Source: Paranoxybacillus vitaminiphilus | GTDB lineage: Bacteria > Bacillota > Bacilli > Bacillales > Anoxybacillaceae | DNA: 64,000 nucleotides | Reading direction: 5' to 3' | NCBI RefSeq assembly: GCF_003259935.1 | Contig: NZ_QLMH01000012.1 | Coordinates: 34,846-98,845 of the forward strand | Shown here: positions 9,740-21,804 of the stretch, in pieces | How the letters are laid out: each line of letters begins with the position of its first letter | How positions within the stretch are numbered: the first letter of the stretch is position 1 | Position numbers and translations under genes: made by a program | Notes under the pieces: generated by a model | The model's database searches: none | The model's input: the letters and a program-made list of their open reading frames with translations, nothing else | What the model was told of the DNA's origin: nothing

Positions 9740-9748
9740 TGTTATAAT
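9740..9748 (+). promoter_or_regulatory. Extended -10 promoter element
   Basis: TGTTATAAT (TGnTATAAT) lies at 9740-9748, between rarA and the membrane-protein gene. No good -35 hexamer is seen, which fits an extended -10 promoter. Confidence 0.5.
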
Positions 9749-9806
9749 GACATAGGTTTCTTATTTGACAAAGCTGTTTTGAGCTGTATATGGAGTGTTT
9801 ATTTAT

Positions 9807-10478
9807 ATGACAGAAAATGACACCTCTTATAAATTTAGCGATCTTATGGTGCGGTGGGGAATATATTTTACCGGTTTGCTTGTTATGTGCTTTGGGATTG
9901 TGTTAATGATTAAAGCGAATTTAGGAAGCGCACCATGGGATGTATTGCATATTGGATTGTATCGTCAATTTGGATTAACGATCGGAACGTGGTCGATTAT
10001 TGTTGGGTTGGCTGTGTTAACAGCGGCAGCGCTCATTTCAAGGCGTTTTCCACAAATAGGCGCCTTTGCAAACATGGTATTTGTCGGCTTGTTTATTGAT
10101 TTGTATATGCTCATTCCTTGGATTCGCACACCAGATATGTTATGGTTAAAATTTATCATGTTTCTTTCTGGTATCGTCATCAACGGTTACGGAATGGGGC
10201 TGTATATTTCGGCAAAAATGGGGGCGGGTCCACGCGACAGTCTCATGCTTGCCTTAATGGAGTTGACTGGCTGGAAAGTGCAGTATATTCGGATCGGCAT
10301 GGAAGTGCTTGTCCTCTTTATTGGTTGGCTGCTGGACGGGCCGGTTGCGATCGGCACATTCATTTTCAGCGTTGCGATTGGCTCTGTCGCTGGTATGGCC
10401 TTGCCGCAATGCCAATCTTTAGTTAACCGAATCTTGATGAGACAAGTTCCTATGAAAATGAACGGACTAAACAGGTAG
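9807..10478 (+). CDS. YczE/YyaS-family integral membrane protein
   Basis: A 223-residue hydrophobic protein with about five membrane spans: near GIYFTGLLVMCFGIVLM, WSIIVGLAVLTAAALI, ANMVFVGLFIDLYML, FIMFLSGIVINGYGMGLY and IGTFIFSVAIGSVAGM. Signature stretches are LGSAPWDVLHIGL and KMGAGPRDSLMLAL. Members are thought to be small-molecule transporters or exporters; the substrate is unknown. I prefer ATG 9807 (TGGAG at 9791-9795) to the in-frame GTG at 9795. cymR starts 10 bases after the stop. Confidence 0.85.
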   Translation: MTENDTSYKFSDLMVRWGIYFTGLLVMCFGIVLMIKANLGSAPWDVLHIGLYRQFGLTIGTWSIIVGLAVLTAAALISRRFPQIGAFANMVFVGLFIDLYMLIPWIRTPDMLWLKFIMFLSGIVINGYGMGLYISAKMGAGPRDSLMLALMELTGWKVQYIRIGMEVLVLFIGWLLDGPVAIGTFIFSVAIGSVAGMALPQCQSLVNRILMRQVPMKMNGLNR

Positions 10479-10488
10479 GGGGAGTATC

Positions 10489-10905
10489 ATGAAAATTTCA
10501 ACAAAAGGCAGATATGGATTAACAATTATGATTGAACTGGCGAAAAAATATGGCGATCGCCCGATTTCATTAAAGTCGATTGCCAGGACGCATGATTTAT
10601 CCGAGCATTATTTAGAACAACTTGTTTCACCGCTGCGAAATGCCGGTCTTGTGAAAAGCATTCGCGGCGCTTATGGCGGTTATGTATTAGCCGATCATCC
10701 AGCGAAAATTACGGCAGGAGATGTGATTCGTGTCCTTGAAGGGCCGATTAGCCCTGTTGAAGGATTGGAAGAAGAGGAACCGGCGAAACGAGAACTATGG
10801 ATTCGCATCCGCGATGCCGTTCAAGAGGTGTTAGATAGCACAACCTTGGAAGATTTAGCGAAATACAGTAATGATGATAAAGATGCGTATATGTTTTATA
10901 TTTAA
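10489..10905 (+). CDS. cymR: Cysteine metabolism repressor CymR (Rrf2 family)
   Basis: Winged-helix regulator of 138 residues that represses cysteine synthesis and uptake genes, working with CysK as corepressor in B. subtilis. The first residues MKISTKGRYGLTIMIELAKK and LSEHYLEQLVSPLRNAGLVK are highly conserved. The protein contains no cysteine, so it cannot bind an Fe-S cluster as IscR does. The ATG follows AGGGGG. It is first in the string cymR - cysteine desulfurase - mnmA. The yrrT-mtnN-mccA-mccB genes 20 kb away are expected targets. Confidence 0.95.
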   Translation: MKISTKGRYGLTIMIELAKKYGDRPISLKSIARTHDLSEHYLEQLVSPLRNAGLVKSIRGAYGGYVLADHPAKITAGDVIRVLEGPISPVEGLEEEEPAKRELWIRIRDAVQEVLDSTTLEDLAKYSNDDKDAYMFYI

Positions 10906-10932
10906 TCGTTGCAATAGAAAGGGGAATTTTGT

Positions 10933-13211
<2,279 letters not shown>

Positions 13212-13218
13212 TTTTTGT

Positions 13219-13253
13219 GAAAACCTCAACTCTTGGCTGAGTTGAGGTTTTAT
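13219..13253 (+). terminator. Rho-independent terminator of the cymR-mnmA operon
   Basis: AAAACCTCAACTC and GAGTTGAGGTTTT form a 13-bp stem around TTGGCT. Confidence 0.9.
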
Positions 13254-13288
13254 ATATGTTAAACTAAAAAAGGGAGTTGAAGTGAAAA

Positions 13289-13954
13289 ATGGAAGATAAA
13301 AACCGTTTAGGGATTCAATATATGCAGCAAGGAAACTATGAAGAAGCGGTAAAATGCTTTAATGAAGCGATTGAAGCAAATCCAAACGATCCGGTTGGCT
13401 ACATTAACTTTGGAAATGTGTTGGCAGCTGTCGGCGAAGAAGAGAAGGCGCTCAAGTTTTTCCAGAAAGCAATCGAGCTTGATGAAAATGCAGCTGCTGC
13501 GTATTATAGCACAGGTTCCATTTATTATAACCGCGGGCAGTTTATGCAAGCGAAAGATATGTTTGAAAAAGCAATGAAAAAAGGCCTTAACGATGCCGAT
13601 GTGTTTTTTATGCTAGGCATGTCGCTTATGTACTTGGAACAGCCAAAGCTTGCTCTTCCATATTTGCAGCGTGCTGCGGAATTAAATGAGAACGATGTGG
13701 AAGCGATTTTTCAGTTCGGACTTTGTTTAGCGCAGTTGGAGTTCGTTGATGAAGCGATGAAGCAATTTCATAAAACTATTGAGTTAGATGAAAATCATCC
13801 AGATGCTTATTATAATCTAGGAGTTGCTTATGCTTATAAAGATGACGTTCAGACAGCGCTAAGCATGTTTACAAAAGCGCTTGACATTCAGCCTGACCAT
13901 TTGCTTGCCGGGCATGGAAAAAAGTTAATGGAAAAGGCACTAAAGCAACATTAA
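13289..13954 (+). CDS. yrrB: Tetratricopeptide repeat protein YrrB
   Basis: A 221-residue soluble protein made almost wholly of about six 34-residue TPR units, for example YEEAVKCFNEAIEANPNDP, KALKFFQKAIELDENAAAA and QAKDMFEKAMKKGL. It forms a right-handed helical scaffold for protein binding. The B. subtilis homologue sits between trmU and recD2 as here; its partner is unknown, although the position suggests a link with tRNA modification or RecD2. ATG 13289 has GGGAGTTGAAGTG upstream. Confidence 0.9.
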   Translation: MEDKNRLGIQYMQQGNYEEAVKCFNEAIEANPNDPVGYINFGNVLAAVGEEEKALKFFQKAIELDENAAAAYYSTGSIYYNRGQFMQAKDMFEKAMKKGLNDADVFFMLGMSLMYLEQPKLALPYLQRAAELNENDVEAIFQFGLCLAQLEFVDEAMKQFHKTIELDENHPDAYYNLGVAYAYKDDVQTALSMFTKALDIQPDHLLAGHGKKLMEKALKQH

Positions 13955-13976
13955 TGGAAAAACGGGGGGAAAACTG

Positions 13977-16340
13977 GTGCAACAACAAGAGACTTTCGAC
14001 TTCTCTGAAAAATCGTTTATTAAAGGAACGCATATTGCGACGATTTTTCATAATGAAAGTAATTTGTATTCCGTCGTTCGCATTCGAATTGATGAAACAA
14101 ATGAACCTTTTGATGAAGCAGAAGTTGTTGTAACTGGATATTTCCCTCGGATGTATGAACATGACACTTATATATTTTACGGCGCATTTAAAGAACATCC
14201 GAAATTCGGCCGGCAATATGTCGTCCACCATTTTCGCAAAGACTTTCCGCAAACGAAGCAGGGAGTGATTCAATATTTATCGAGTGATTTGTTTAAGGGA
14301 ATCGGTAAAAAAACGGCGGAAGCGATTGTCGAAACTCTAGGAGAAAACGCGATTTCTGTCATATTAGCAGATCCGGAAAGTTTACATAAAGTGCCGAAGC
14401 TTTCAAAGGCAAAGGCTCAGGAGCTGTATGAGGCGTTAAAAGAGCATCAAGGCTTAGAGCAGATTATGATTGCCCTTTCCCAATTTGGTTTTGGCCCGCA
14501 GCTGTCGATGAAAATTTATCAAGTGTACAAAGATGAAACACTCGACATCATTCAACAAAACCCATACCAACTCGTTGAGGACGTTGAAGGAATCGGATTT
14601 GGGCGTGCTGATGACTTAGGATACCAGCTGGGGATTTCGGGAAATCACCCTGATCGCATTCGTGCGGCTTGCTTATTTGTTCTTGAACGAGATTGTTTGC
14701 AGGAAGGACACGTTTATTTGACGAAAGAACAGCTGATGGTCAATGTCAAACTTTTGCTTGAAGCGAAACGGGACGAGGAGATCCCGGAAACAGCCATTTC
14801 TCAGCAATTATTAATGCTGACTGAAGAAGGGAAATTGATTGAGGAAGATGCCAAGTTTTATATTCCGTCGCTTTATTTTGCGGAAAAAGGGATTGTCACG
14901 AACATCAAACGGCTGTTACAGCAAACAGAATCGGTGACGGTTTTTCCTGAATCGGAATTTTTGCTGGCGCTCGGAAGGCTCGAGGAACGTCTTTCCGTTC
15001 AATATGCCCCTTTGCAAAAAGAAGCGATCCAAAAAGCGCTTGCTTCTCCCGTTTTTATTTTGACGGGTGGACCGGGCACAGGAAAAACGACCGTCATCAA
15101 AGGAATCGTAGAAATTTTTGCCGATTTGCATGGCGTTTCCCTCAATCCGAAAGACTATAATAAAGACAATCCGTTTCCCATTTTATTGACGGCGCCGACT
15201 GGGCGGGCGGCAAAACGAATGAGCGAATCGACAGGTTTGCCGGCGGTGACGATTCACCGTTTGCTCGGCTGGAATGGTGTAGAAGGTTTTGCGCATGATG
15301 AAGATGAACCGATTAACGGTAAGATGCTGATTGTCGATGAAATGTCGATGGTTGATACGTGGCTGGCGAACCAGCTTTTTAAATCGCTTCCTGATGGCAT
15401 TCAAGTTATTCTTGTCGGCGATGAAGACCAGCTGCCATCGGTCGGACCGGGGCAAGTATTGAAAGATTTGCTGCAAACAGGCGTCATTCCGACCGTCCGC
15501 CTTACAGAAGTATACCGCCAGGCTGAGGGCTCCTCGATTATTGATTTAGCCCATCATATTAAAAACGGTACACTTCCCGTTGATATTGCCGCCCCGAAAG
15601 CGGACCGCTCCTTTATTAAATGCAACGCTTCACAGGTATTAGAAGTGGTCCGCCAAATTGCTGCCAATGCCAAAAGCAAAGGCTACAGCGCAAAAGATAT
15701 TCAAGTGCTGGCTCCGATGTACCGCGGACCGGCAGGAATCGATAATTTAAATAAAATGCTTCAAGAGCTGTTTAATCCAAAGACCGAACAAAAACGCGAG
15801 CTTGTAGTTGGTGAGGTTGTCTACCGCGTTGGCGACAAAGTGCTGCAGCTTGTCAACCAGCCGGACCAGAACGTCTTTAATGGAGATATTGGCGAAATTG
15901 TCGCGGTTTTTTATGCAAAAGAAAATACCGAAAAGCAGGATCTCATTGTTGTGTCTTTTGATGGAAATGAAGTGACGTACACGCGCCAGGATTTAACGCA
16001 AATCACCCATGCCTATTGCTGTTCGATTCATAAATCACAAGGAAGCGAATTTCCGATTGTCATTGTGCCGATTGTTAAAAGCTATTACCGCATGCTGCGG
16101 CGCAACTTAATTTATACAGCGGTAACAAGAAGCAGACAATTTTTAATTTTATGCGGCGAGGAAGAGGCGCTGAAATTAGGAGTCGCCCGCTGCGATGACG
16201 GAGCCCGCCAAACGACATTGGCACATAAGCTGAGCGAAATCGTAAAACCGCTAGAAGAGGGAGAACTTCCGCTTGAAGATGCACATGTTGGCATGGAAAA
16301 CGTTTCACCGTATGACTTTATGGACGAAAGCGCAACATAA
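13977..16340 (+). CDS. recD2: RecD2-type SF1B helicase (YrrC)
   Basis: A 5'-3' DNA helicase of 787 residues without RecBC partners, involved in DNA repair and replication-fork maintenance. The N-terminal region has helix-hairpin-helix elements (FKGIGKKTAEAIVETLG). The helicase core has Walker A GGPGTGKTT from residue 364, Walker B VDEMSMVD, a GDEDQLPSVG motif, and a C-terminal THAYCCSIHKSQGSEF motif. The start is GTG 13977 after GGGGGGA. Full length for the family. Confidence 0.96.
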   Translation: MQQQETFDFSEKSFIKGTHIATIFHNESNLYSVVRIRIDETNEPFDEAEVVVTGYFPRMYEHDTYIFYGAFKEHPKFGRQYVVHHFRKDFPQTKQGVIQYLSSDLFKGIGKKTAEAIVETLGENAISVILADPESLHKVPKLSKAKAQELYEALKEHQGLEQIMIALSQFGFGPQLSMKIYQVYKDETLDIIQQNPYQLVEDVEGIGFGRADDLGYQLGISGNHPDRIRAACLFVLERDCLQEGHVYLTKEQLMVNVKLLLEAKRDEEIPETAISQQLLMLTEEGKLIEEDAKFYIPSLYFAEKGIVTNIKRLLQQTESVTVFPESEFLLALGRLEERLSVQYAPLQKEAIQKALASPVFILTGGPGTGKTTVIKGIVEIFADLHGVSLNPKDYNKDNPFPILLTAPTGRAAKRMSESTGLPAVTIHRLLGWNGVEGFAHDEDEPINGKMLIVDEMSMVDTWLANQLFKSLPDGIQVILVGDEDQLPSVGPGQVLKDLLQTGVIPTVRLTEVYRQAEGSSIIDLAHHIKNGTLPVDIAAPKADRSFIKCNASQVLEVVRQIAANAKSKGYSAKDIQVLAPMYRGPAGIDNLNKMLQELFNPKTEQKRELVVGEVVYRVGDKVLQLVNQPDQNVFNGDIGEIVAVFYAKENTEKQDLIVVSFDGNEVTYTRQDLTQITHAYCCSIHKSQGSEFPIVIVPIVKSYYRMLRRNLIYTAVTRSRQFLILCGEEEALKLGVARCDDGARQTTLAHKLSEIVKPLEEGELPLEDAHVGMENVSPYDFMDESAT

Positions 16341-16367
16341 AAATGTTCGGAAAGGTGGCGAAACTCT

Positions 16368-16841
16368 TTGCGAACATTTTCACTCATAAAAGGATTACCC
16401 GTTTATGAACGGGAAACGGGCAAAGTGCTTGGAAAAGTAAGTGATCTTTATTTTACGAATACGGGAAAAATCGAAGGGCTAATCATGGAGTGCAAAAAAT
16501 TTTTTGGACGCCGTCGTTATATCCCGATGCCAGCCATTACAGCGATAGGAACAGACGGTGTGATCATTGCCGTTTCTTCTGCCATTAAGCATATAAATCT
16601 TTCCGGACAAAGCTACTCTCTTTATACGCACCGGGGGATTGCCGGCAAACCGGTCATTACTTCTGAAGGGGAAAAACTTGGGTTATTAGATGATGTATAT
16701 TTTCATGAACATTTGGGCACAATCGAAGGATATGAGATAACAGAAGGTTTCTTTGCGGATATAACGGAAGGGAAAAAGCGGATTCAAACGGTCCCTATTA
16801 CAGTCGGCGAAGAAGCGATTATCGTGAACACCATTGTTTAA
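16368..16841 (+). CDS. yrrD: PRC-barrel domain protein (YrrD)
   Basis: A 157-residue protein with two PRC-barrel halves (about residues 5-80, GLPVYERETGKVLGKVSDLYF, and 88-157, GKPVITSEGEKLGLLDDVYF). PRC barrels bind RNA or protein partners; no catalytic motif is present. The start is TTG at 16368, supported by GGAAAGGTGG upstream and by the conserved beginning MRTFSLIKG. It follows recD2 by 27 bases and is followed by a zinc-ribbon gene. Confidence 0.85.
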   Translation: MRTFSLIKGLPVYERETGKVLGKVSDLYFTNTGKIEGLIMECKKFFGRRRYIPMPAITAIGTDGVIIAVSSAIKHINLSGQSYSLYTHRGIAGKPVITSEGEKLGLLDDVYFHEHLGTIEGYEITEGFFADITEGKKRIQTVPITVGEEAIIVNTIV

Positions 16842-16855
16842 GGAGAGTGGCCCCG

Positions 16856-17047
16856 GTGCTTAAGTGTCCAAATTGTCAAAGCAAAAACTTAGGAAAAATC
16901 GGCGTCAATCAGTATTATTGCTGGAATTGCTTTATTGAACTTTCCGTTTCTAATGGAATGATTTACACTCACCAGGTGGAAGAAGACGGTACTTTAAGCT
17001 CTCTCGATGATTTATTCGATGAAAATGATCGCACCATTCACTTTTAG
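16856..17047 (+). CDS. Small zinc-ribbon protein
   Basis: A 63-residue protein with two CxxC knuckles (CPNCQS and YYCWNCFIE), which should bind one zinc; the rest is acidic (DDLFDENDRTIHF). I chose GTG 16856, eight bases after AGGAGAG, over the GTG at 16847 that lies inside the SD. Probable operon with yrrD and the next small gene. Function unknown. Confidence 0.8.
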   Translation: MLKCPNCQSKNLGKIGVNQYYCWNCFIELSVSNGMIYTHQVEEDGTLSSLDDLFDENDRTIHF

Positions 17048-17059
17048 GAGGGAAGCAGC

Positions 17060-17194
17060 ATGAACCGTACCGTTACCTCTTTGTTGGCGCTTGGTTTAGG
17101 TGTTGCCGCCTATCAATATGCCCAGCGCAATAACTTTATGAACGGCAGAAAAATGAGAAAAATGGGAAGACGCTTGACAAAAGCGATTTTCTAG
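17060..17194 (+). CDS. Small DUF3918-like protein (YrzQ-type)
   Basis: A 44-residue ORF with a strong SD (AGGAGGG at 17046-17052). It has a short hydrophobic N-terminal helix (TSLLALGLGVAAYQYA) and a very basic tail (GRKMRKMGRRLTKAIF). This looks like the B. subtilis YrzQ type of small membrane-associated protein. It ends 12 bases before the terminator hairpin. Function unknown. Confidence 0.75.
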   Translation: MNRTVTSLLALGLGVAAYQYAQRNNFMNGRKMRKMGRRLTKAIF

Positions 17195-17205
17195 AGCATC
17201 ATCAG

Positions 17206-17239
17206 CGGCTGACTTATTGCCTTTAAGTCAGCCGTTTTT
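17206..17239 (+). terminator. Rho-independent terminator
   Basis: CGGCTGACTTA pairs with TAAGTCAGCCG around TTGCCTT, followed by TTTTTC. It ends the recD2-yrrD-small gene cluster. Confidence 0.88.
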
Positions 17240-17280
17240 CGGTGCTCGGGAACTGTCGAATGATTACACAAATGGAAGCT

Positions 17281-17372
17281 GTCCGAAACAGACTACACAA
17301 CACAATATATAGGACGTGATATGTGATAAATATGCACTATATATTGTGAAACGAACGTGAGGTCAGCCCTTG
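17281..17372 (+). repeat. Dispersed palindromic element B
   Basis: It shares with element A the inverted arms CACAATATATAGG (from 17301) and TATATATTGTGAAA (ending about 17351), then GTGAGGTCAG and CCCTT. The arm-to-arm length is 48 bases here and 47 in element A. Its outer arms are less complete. It lies upstream of the yrrI start. Confidence 0.75.
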
Positions 17373-17440
17373 ACCGTTTTTTCTTTTTTCGCATAATTGC
17401 CGCTGATTCTCTCACACTAATAATGTGGGAGGGATATTTT

Positions 17441-18502
17441 TTGCGCGAACAACAGTTGTTGTCATTTGTCCGATTAGGGAAAATTCTATTAATGATTGTT
17501 ATTGTTTACTTCATCATTCATCTTAAAGCGATTTGGCTGCCGATATTCGATTTATTGTTTACGGCCATCATTCCTTTTGCGATCGCCGGGTTTATTACCT
17601 ATTTGCTGCACCCGCTTATTGAAAATATTCATGAACGCGGAATTCCGCGGGCTTTAGCGGTTTTAATCATTTACATTATTTTTTTTGGCGGCATTGGCTA
17701 TGGACTGTATAAAGGGATTCCTTTATTCATTCAGCAATTAAAAGATTTAAGCGGCAGTTTACCGCAGCTGGCCGAAACATATCGGGACTGGACGAAGCAA
17801 ATCCATAATGAAACTTCCGCGTGGCCGGAAGAGATTCATATGCGTGTCGAAACACTGTTGACGCAGGCTGAACAGTCCATTGGAAACTTGCTGACAAAGG
17901 TTTTAAACGGCTTAAAGGGCTTTATTAATTCAGCTATCGTCTTTGCTTTAATTCCTTTCATCGTCTTTTACATGTTAAAGGACATTGAGCAAATGAAGAA
18001 AGCGGTATGGTATATGACACCGAAACGCTGGCGTTCTCGCGGGCTGGCGTTTTTAAAGGATGTGGATGAATCGCTTGGCAATTATATTCGCGGACAGCTA
18101 TTTGTTTGTTTAGTGATTGGGACAATGGCGACTGTTGCCTTATGGATGGCCGGAATGAAGTACCCGCTTTTGCTTGGCATGGTGATCGGGGCAACGAATA
18201 TTATTCCCTATTTCGGGCCGGTTATTGGAGCGGTTCCTGCTGTGATTTTAGCGGCAACGATTTCGCTCAAGATGGTGGCGATTGTCGTTGTCATTATTTT
18301 TGGACTGCAATTTTTAGAAGGCAATATATTGTCTCCTTTTATCGTTGGAAAAAGCCTTCACATGCATCCGCTCGTCATTATGCTTGCTTTGTTTATTGGC
18401 GGAGAAATCGGCGGTGTAACAGGATTGATTTTAGCGGTTCCTGTAGCAGCTGTTTTAAAAGTTGCTTTATTACACGCCAAGGTGCATTTCCGCACGCATT
18501 GA
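17441..18502 (+). CDS. AI-2E/PerM-family membrane transporter (YrrI)
   Basis: A 353-residue polytopic membrane protein with spans near IVYFIIHLKAIWLPIF, AIIPFAIAGFITYLL, ALAVLIIYIIFFGGIGY, IVFALIPFIVFYML and four more up to GLILAVPVAAVLKV. A periplasmic-type loop lies at about 95-160. The family exports small molecules or Na+/Li+, with substrate unknown here. TTG 17441 is chosen because GGGAGGGA sits seven bases upstream; it gives the B. subtilis length. The in-frame ATG 17423 has no SD. The end of the gene overlaps the alaS promoter. Confidence 0.87.
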   Translation: MREQQLLSFVRLGKILLMIVIVYFIIHLKAIWLPIFDLLFTAIIPFAIAGFITYLLHPLIENIHERGIPRALAVLIIYIIFFGGIGYGLYKGIPLFIQQLKDLSGSLPQLAETYRDWTKQIHNETSAWPEEIHMRVETLLTQAEQSIGNLLTKVLNGLKGFINSAIVFALIPFIVFYMLKDIEQMKKAVWYMTPKRWRSRGLAFLKDVDESLGNYIRGQLFVCLVIGTMATVALWMAGMKYPLLLGMVIGATNIIPYFGPVIGAVPAVILAATISLKMVAIVVVIIFGLQFLEGNILSPFIVGKSLHMHPLVIMLALFIGGEIGGVTGLILAVPVAAVLKVALLHAKVHFRTH

Positions 18503-18527
18503 CAAAATAATCGTACTTGTCTATAAT
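18499..18527 (+). promoter_or_regulatory. Sigma-A promoter of alaS
   Basis: TTGACA (18499-18504) and TATAAT (18522-18527), 17-base spacer: a consensus promoter. Its -35 box overlaps the stop codon of yrrI. Confidence 0.9.
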
Positions 18528-18539
18528 CTGAATGAAAAT

Positions 18540-18795
18540 GTATACATAAACGCGATGAAGGATCGAGTATGTTACAGTCCATCTTAAAGCGCATTGGAGC
18601 GCACAGAGAGGAATTTCCGCGGCTGAAAGAAATTCCAGATGAAGGGTAACAGAACGCTAATCCAGAGCGCAGGCAAAAACTGCCGGGGAAGTCACGTTAC
18701 GACTTTTGAGGTGATGAACGTTTTTACGTTCATAAACAGGGTGGTACCGCGAGCATAACTCTCGTCCCTGAGCAGGGATGAGAGTTTATTTTTTT
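18540..18795 (+). promoter_or_regulatory. T-box riboswitch controlling alaS
   Basis: The T-box sequence AGGGTGGTACCGCG starts at 18738 and precedes a terminator (ACTCTCGTCCCTG with CAGGGATGAGAGT, then T-rich, 18758-18795). A GCT triplet at 18656-18658 in AGAACGCTAATCC is the likely alanine specifier. Uncharged tRNAAla would favour the antiterminator and allow alaS transcription. Confidence 0.93.
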
Positions 18796-18821
18796 AAATA
18801 AAGTAAAGGGGAGGAAAGAAT

Positions 18822-21458
18822 ATGAAAAAGCTGACGTCTGCGCAAGTTCGTCAAATGTTTCTTGACTTTTTTAAGGAAAAAGGTCATGCTGTTGAGCCAA
18901 GCGCGTCTTTAATTCCGGTTGATGATCCATCGCTATTATGGATTAACAGCGGCGTTGCAACGTTAAAAAAGTATTTTGACGGCCGCGTTATTCCAGACAA
19001 CCCTCGCATTTGTAATGCACAAAAGTCGATTCGGACAAATGATATTGAAAATGTCGGTAAAACAGCGCGCCATCATACGTTCTTTGAAATGCTCGGCAAT
19101 TTTTCGATCGGCGACTATTTTAAGCGGGAAGCGATTCATTGGGCATGGGAGTTTTTAACGAGCGATAAATGGATTGGTTTTGACCCAAACCGCTTATCTG
19201 TCACGATTCATCCTGAAGACGATGAGGCGTTTGAAATTTGGCATAAAGAAATCGGCATTCCAGAAGAACGCATTATTCGCTTGGAAGGCAACTTCTGGGA
19301 TATTGGTGAAGGCCCAAGCGGACCGAATACAGAGATTTTCTATGACCGCGGCGAAGAATTCGGCAACGACCCGAACGATCCGGAATTATATCCAGGCGGG
19401 GAAAACGAGCGCTATTTAGAAGTATGGAACCTTGTGTTCTCGCAATTTAACCATAATCCAGACGGTACATATACGCCGCTGCCAAAGAAAAATATTGATA
19501 CAGGCATGGGCTTGGAGCGCATGTGTTCTATTTTGCAAAACGTGCCAACGAACTTTGATACGGACCTTTTTATGCCGATTATTAAGGCAACAGAAGAAAT
19601 TTCTGGCGAGAAATATCGCGTTGATGCCGAAAAAGATGTGGCGTTCAAAGTGATAGCCGACCATATTCGTACGGTGACATTTGCCATCGGTGATGGAGCA
19701 TTGCCTTCCAATGAAGGCCGCGGTTATGTATTGCGCCGTTTGTTGCGCCGTGCAGTACGCTATGCGAAAAAATTAAACATTAACCGTCCGTTTATGTATG
19801 AGTTAGTTCCAGTTGTTGGCGAAATTATGGTTGATTACTATCCGGAAGTAAAAGAAAAAGCGGAGTTTATTCAAAAAGTGATTAAAAACGAAGAAGAACG
19901 TTTCCATGAAACGCTTCATGAAGGTCTTGCGATTTTAGCAAGCGTGATTCAAAAGGAAAAAGAACGAGGAAGCGATACAATCTCCGGTGAAGATGTGTTC
20001 CGATTATATGATACATACGGATTCCCGGTTGAATTAACGGAAGAGTATGCGGAAGAAGAAGGAATGAAAGTTGACCACGACGGCTTTGAAAAAGAAATGG
20101 AGCGTCAGCGTGAACGTGCCCGCGCCGCTCGTCAAGAAGTGGATTCGATGCAGGTACAAGGAGGCGTTCTTGGCGACATTCGAGTAGAAAGCCAATTCGT
20201 TGGTTACGATCAGCTTCGCACGGAGTCTGTTGTGGAAGTCATTGTGAAAAACGGCGAATTAGCTGATGAAGTCAGCGAAGGAGAAGAAGCGCAAATTATT
20301 CTCGATGTCACGCCATTCTATGCAGAAAGCGGCGGACAAATCGCTGACCAAGGCTGGATTGAAAACGATACAACGAAAGTGTATGTCAAAGACGTACAAA
20401 AAGCGCCAAACGGGCAGCATTTGCACTATGTAGTTGTCGAAAAAGGAACGCTTAAAAAAGGCGAAACATATACAGCGCATTTAAACGAACAGAAGCGTGC
20501 CAATATTATTAAAAACCATACAGCGACTCACCTTTTACATCAAGCATTAAAAGATGTGCTCGGCGTTCATGTTAACCAAGCCGGTTCTTTAGTGACTCCG
20601 GAGCGTTTACGTTTTGACTTCTCGCATTTCGGCCAAGTAAAACCGGAAGAATTAGAACAAATCGAAGCAATTGTTAATGATAAAATTTGGCGCAGTCTCG
20701 CTGTTGAAATTGATTATAAACCGCTTGAAGAAGCAAAAGCGATGGGAGCAATGGCGCTGTTTGGCGAAAAATACGGCGATATTGTCCGTGTCGTGAAAGT
20801 TGGCGACTACAGCTTGGAGCTTTGCGGCGGCTGCCATGTGCCAAATACGGCGGCAATTGGCTTGTTTAAAATTGTTTCCGAGTCGGGAATCGGAGCAGGT
20901 ACGCGCCGCATTGAAGCAGTTACCGGGGAAGCAGCATATCGCTTAATGAATGAGCAAATTGCCTTATTGCAGGAAGCGGCACAAAAATTAAAAACAAATC
21001 CAAAAGATATTGTCGCCCGGATTGATGCGCTCATGAACGAAATCCGTGAATTGCAGCGCGAAAATGAATCATTAGCTGCCCGCTTAGGAAACATGGAAGC
21101 AGCGAACCTTGTGAGCAAAGTAAAAGAAATAAATGGTGTCAATGTGCTTGCGAGTAAAGTAAATGCAACAGATATGAATAACTTGCGCACAATGGTTGAT
21201 GAATTAAAACAAAAATTAAGTTCCGCTGTCATCGTATTGGCATCCGTACAAGGAGAAAAAGTGAATCTCATTGCCGGCGTGACAAAAGATTTAGTTGGCA
21301 AAGGATATCATGCCGGTCAATTAATTAAAGAAGTAGCAACGCGATGCGGCGGCGGTGGCGGCGGCCGTCCGGATATGGCACAAGCGGGAGGAAAAGATCC
21401 GAATAAAGTGGACCAAGCTCTCCAATTCGTCGAAGAATGGGTAAAATCCGTTTTATAA
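18822..21458 (+). CDS. alaS: Alanyl-tRNA synthetase
   Basis: Class II synthetase of 878 residues. The N-terminal catalytic domain starts at [16 protein letters not shown], with motif 2 around [19 protein letters not shown] and GMGLERM. The editing domain has the HTATHLLH zinc motif and CGGCHV. The C-terminal DHHA1 domain is glycine rich ([16 protein letters not shown]) and close to the end. The ATG has AGGGGAGG upstream. Expressed from its own T-box leader; followed by ireB 77 bases on. Confidence 0.98.
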   Translation: MKKLTSAQVRQMFLDFFKEKGHAVEPSASLIPVDDPSLLWINSGVATLKKYFDGRVIPDNPRICNAQKSIRTNDIENVGKTARHHTFFEMLGNFSIGDYFKREAIHWAWEFLTSDKWIGFDPNRLSVTIHPEDDEAFEIWHKEIGIPEERIIRLEGNFWDIGEGPSGPNTEIFYDRGEEFGNDPNDPELYPGGENERYLEVWNLVFSQFNHNPDGTYTPLPKKNIDTGMGLERMCSILQNVPTNFDTDLFMPIIKATEEISGEKYRVDAEKDVAFKVIADHIRTVTFAIGDGALPSNEGRGYVLRRLLRRAVRYAKKLNINRPFMYELVPVVGEIMVDYYPEVKEKAEFIQKVIKNEEERFHETLHEGLAILASVIQKEKERGSDTISGEDVFRLYDTYGFPVELTEEYAEEEGMKVDHDGFEKEMERQRERARAARQEVDSMQVQGGVLGDIRVESQFVGYDQLRTESVVEVIVKNGELADEVSEGEEAQIILDVTPFYAESGGQIADQGWIENDTTKVYVKDVQKAPNGQHLHYVVVEKGTLKKGETYTAHLNEQKRANIIKNHTATHLLHQALKDVLGVHVNQAGSLVTPERLRFDFSHFGQVKPEELEQIEAIVNDKIWRSLAVEIDYKPLEEAKAMGAMALFGEKYGDIVRVVKVGDYSLELCGGCHVPNTAAIGLFKIVSESGIGAGTRRIEAVTGEAAYRLMNEQIALLQEAAQKLKTNPKDIVARIDALMNEIRELQRENESLAARLGNMEAANLVSKVKEINGVNVLASKVNATDMNNLRTMVDELKQKLSSAVIVLASVQGEKVNLIAGVTKDLVGKGYHAGQLIKEVATRCGGGGGGRPDMAQAGGKDPNKVDQALQFVEEWVKSVL

Positions 21459-21535
21459 TTCACGAAGATGGTGTACAATGGATGTAAGATTGGATATGCC
21501 AGATTCTGCTGAATCTGAGAGCGAGGTGCGAAGCG

Positions 21536-21802
21536 ATGAGCTCATTTGATAAAACGATGCAATTTAACTTCTCAGAGGAGCCGGTCGAAACAGACATTAA
21601 GGAAGTGCTTTTTACCGTGTATGAAGCGCTGCAGGAAAAAGGATATAACCCGATTAACCAAATTGTTGGATACTTATTATCTGGCGACCCAGCTTACATC
21701 CCGCGCCATAAAGATGCAAGAACGCTCATTCGAAAAATTGAACGGGATGAATTAATTGAAGAATTAGTGAAATCCTATTTACAAAAGTACCGAGAGGACT
21801 AA
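21536..21802 (+). CDS. IreB-family regulatory phosphoprotein (YrzL, DUF965)
   Basis: A small acidic protein of 88 residues ([16 protein letters not shown] ... [17 protein letters not shown]) with the conserved IPRHKDAR stretch. In Enterococcus, IreB is phosphorylated on threonine by the PASTA kinase IreK and affects cephalosporin resistance; T7 of the conserved start is the candidate site. It forms a tight operon with ruvX (two bases between stop and ATG) and the DUF1292 gene. Confidence 0.9.
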   Translation: MSSFDKTMQFNFSEEPVETDIKEVLFTVYEALQEKGYNPINQIVGYLLSGDPAYIPRHKDARTLIRKIERDELIEELVKSYLQKYRED

Positions 21803-21804
21803 AT

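Noticed and set aside
20807..21301. 164-residue antisense ORF over alaS
   Set aside because: Shadow frame; alaS is intact and conserved on the other strand.
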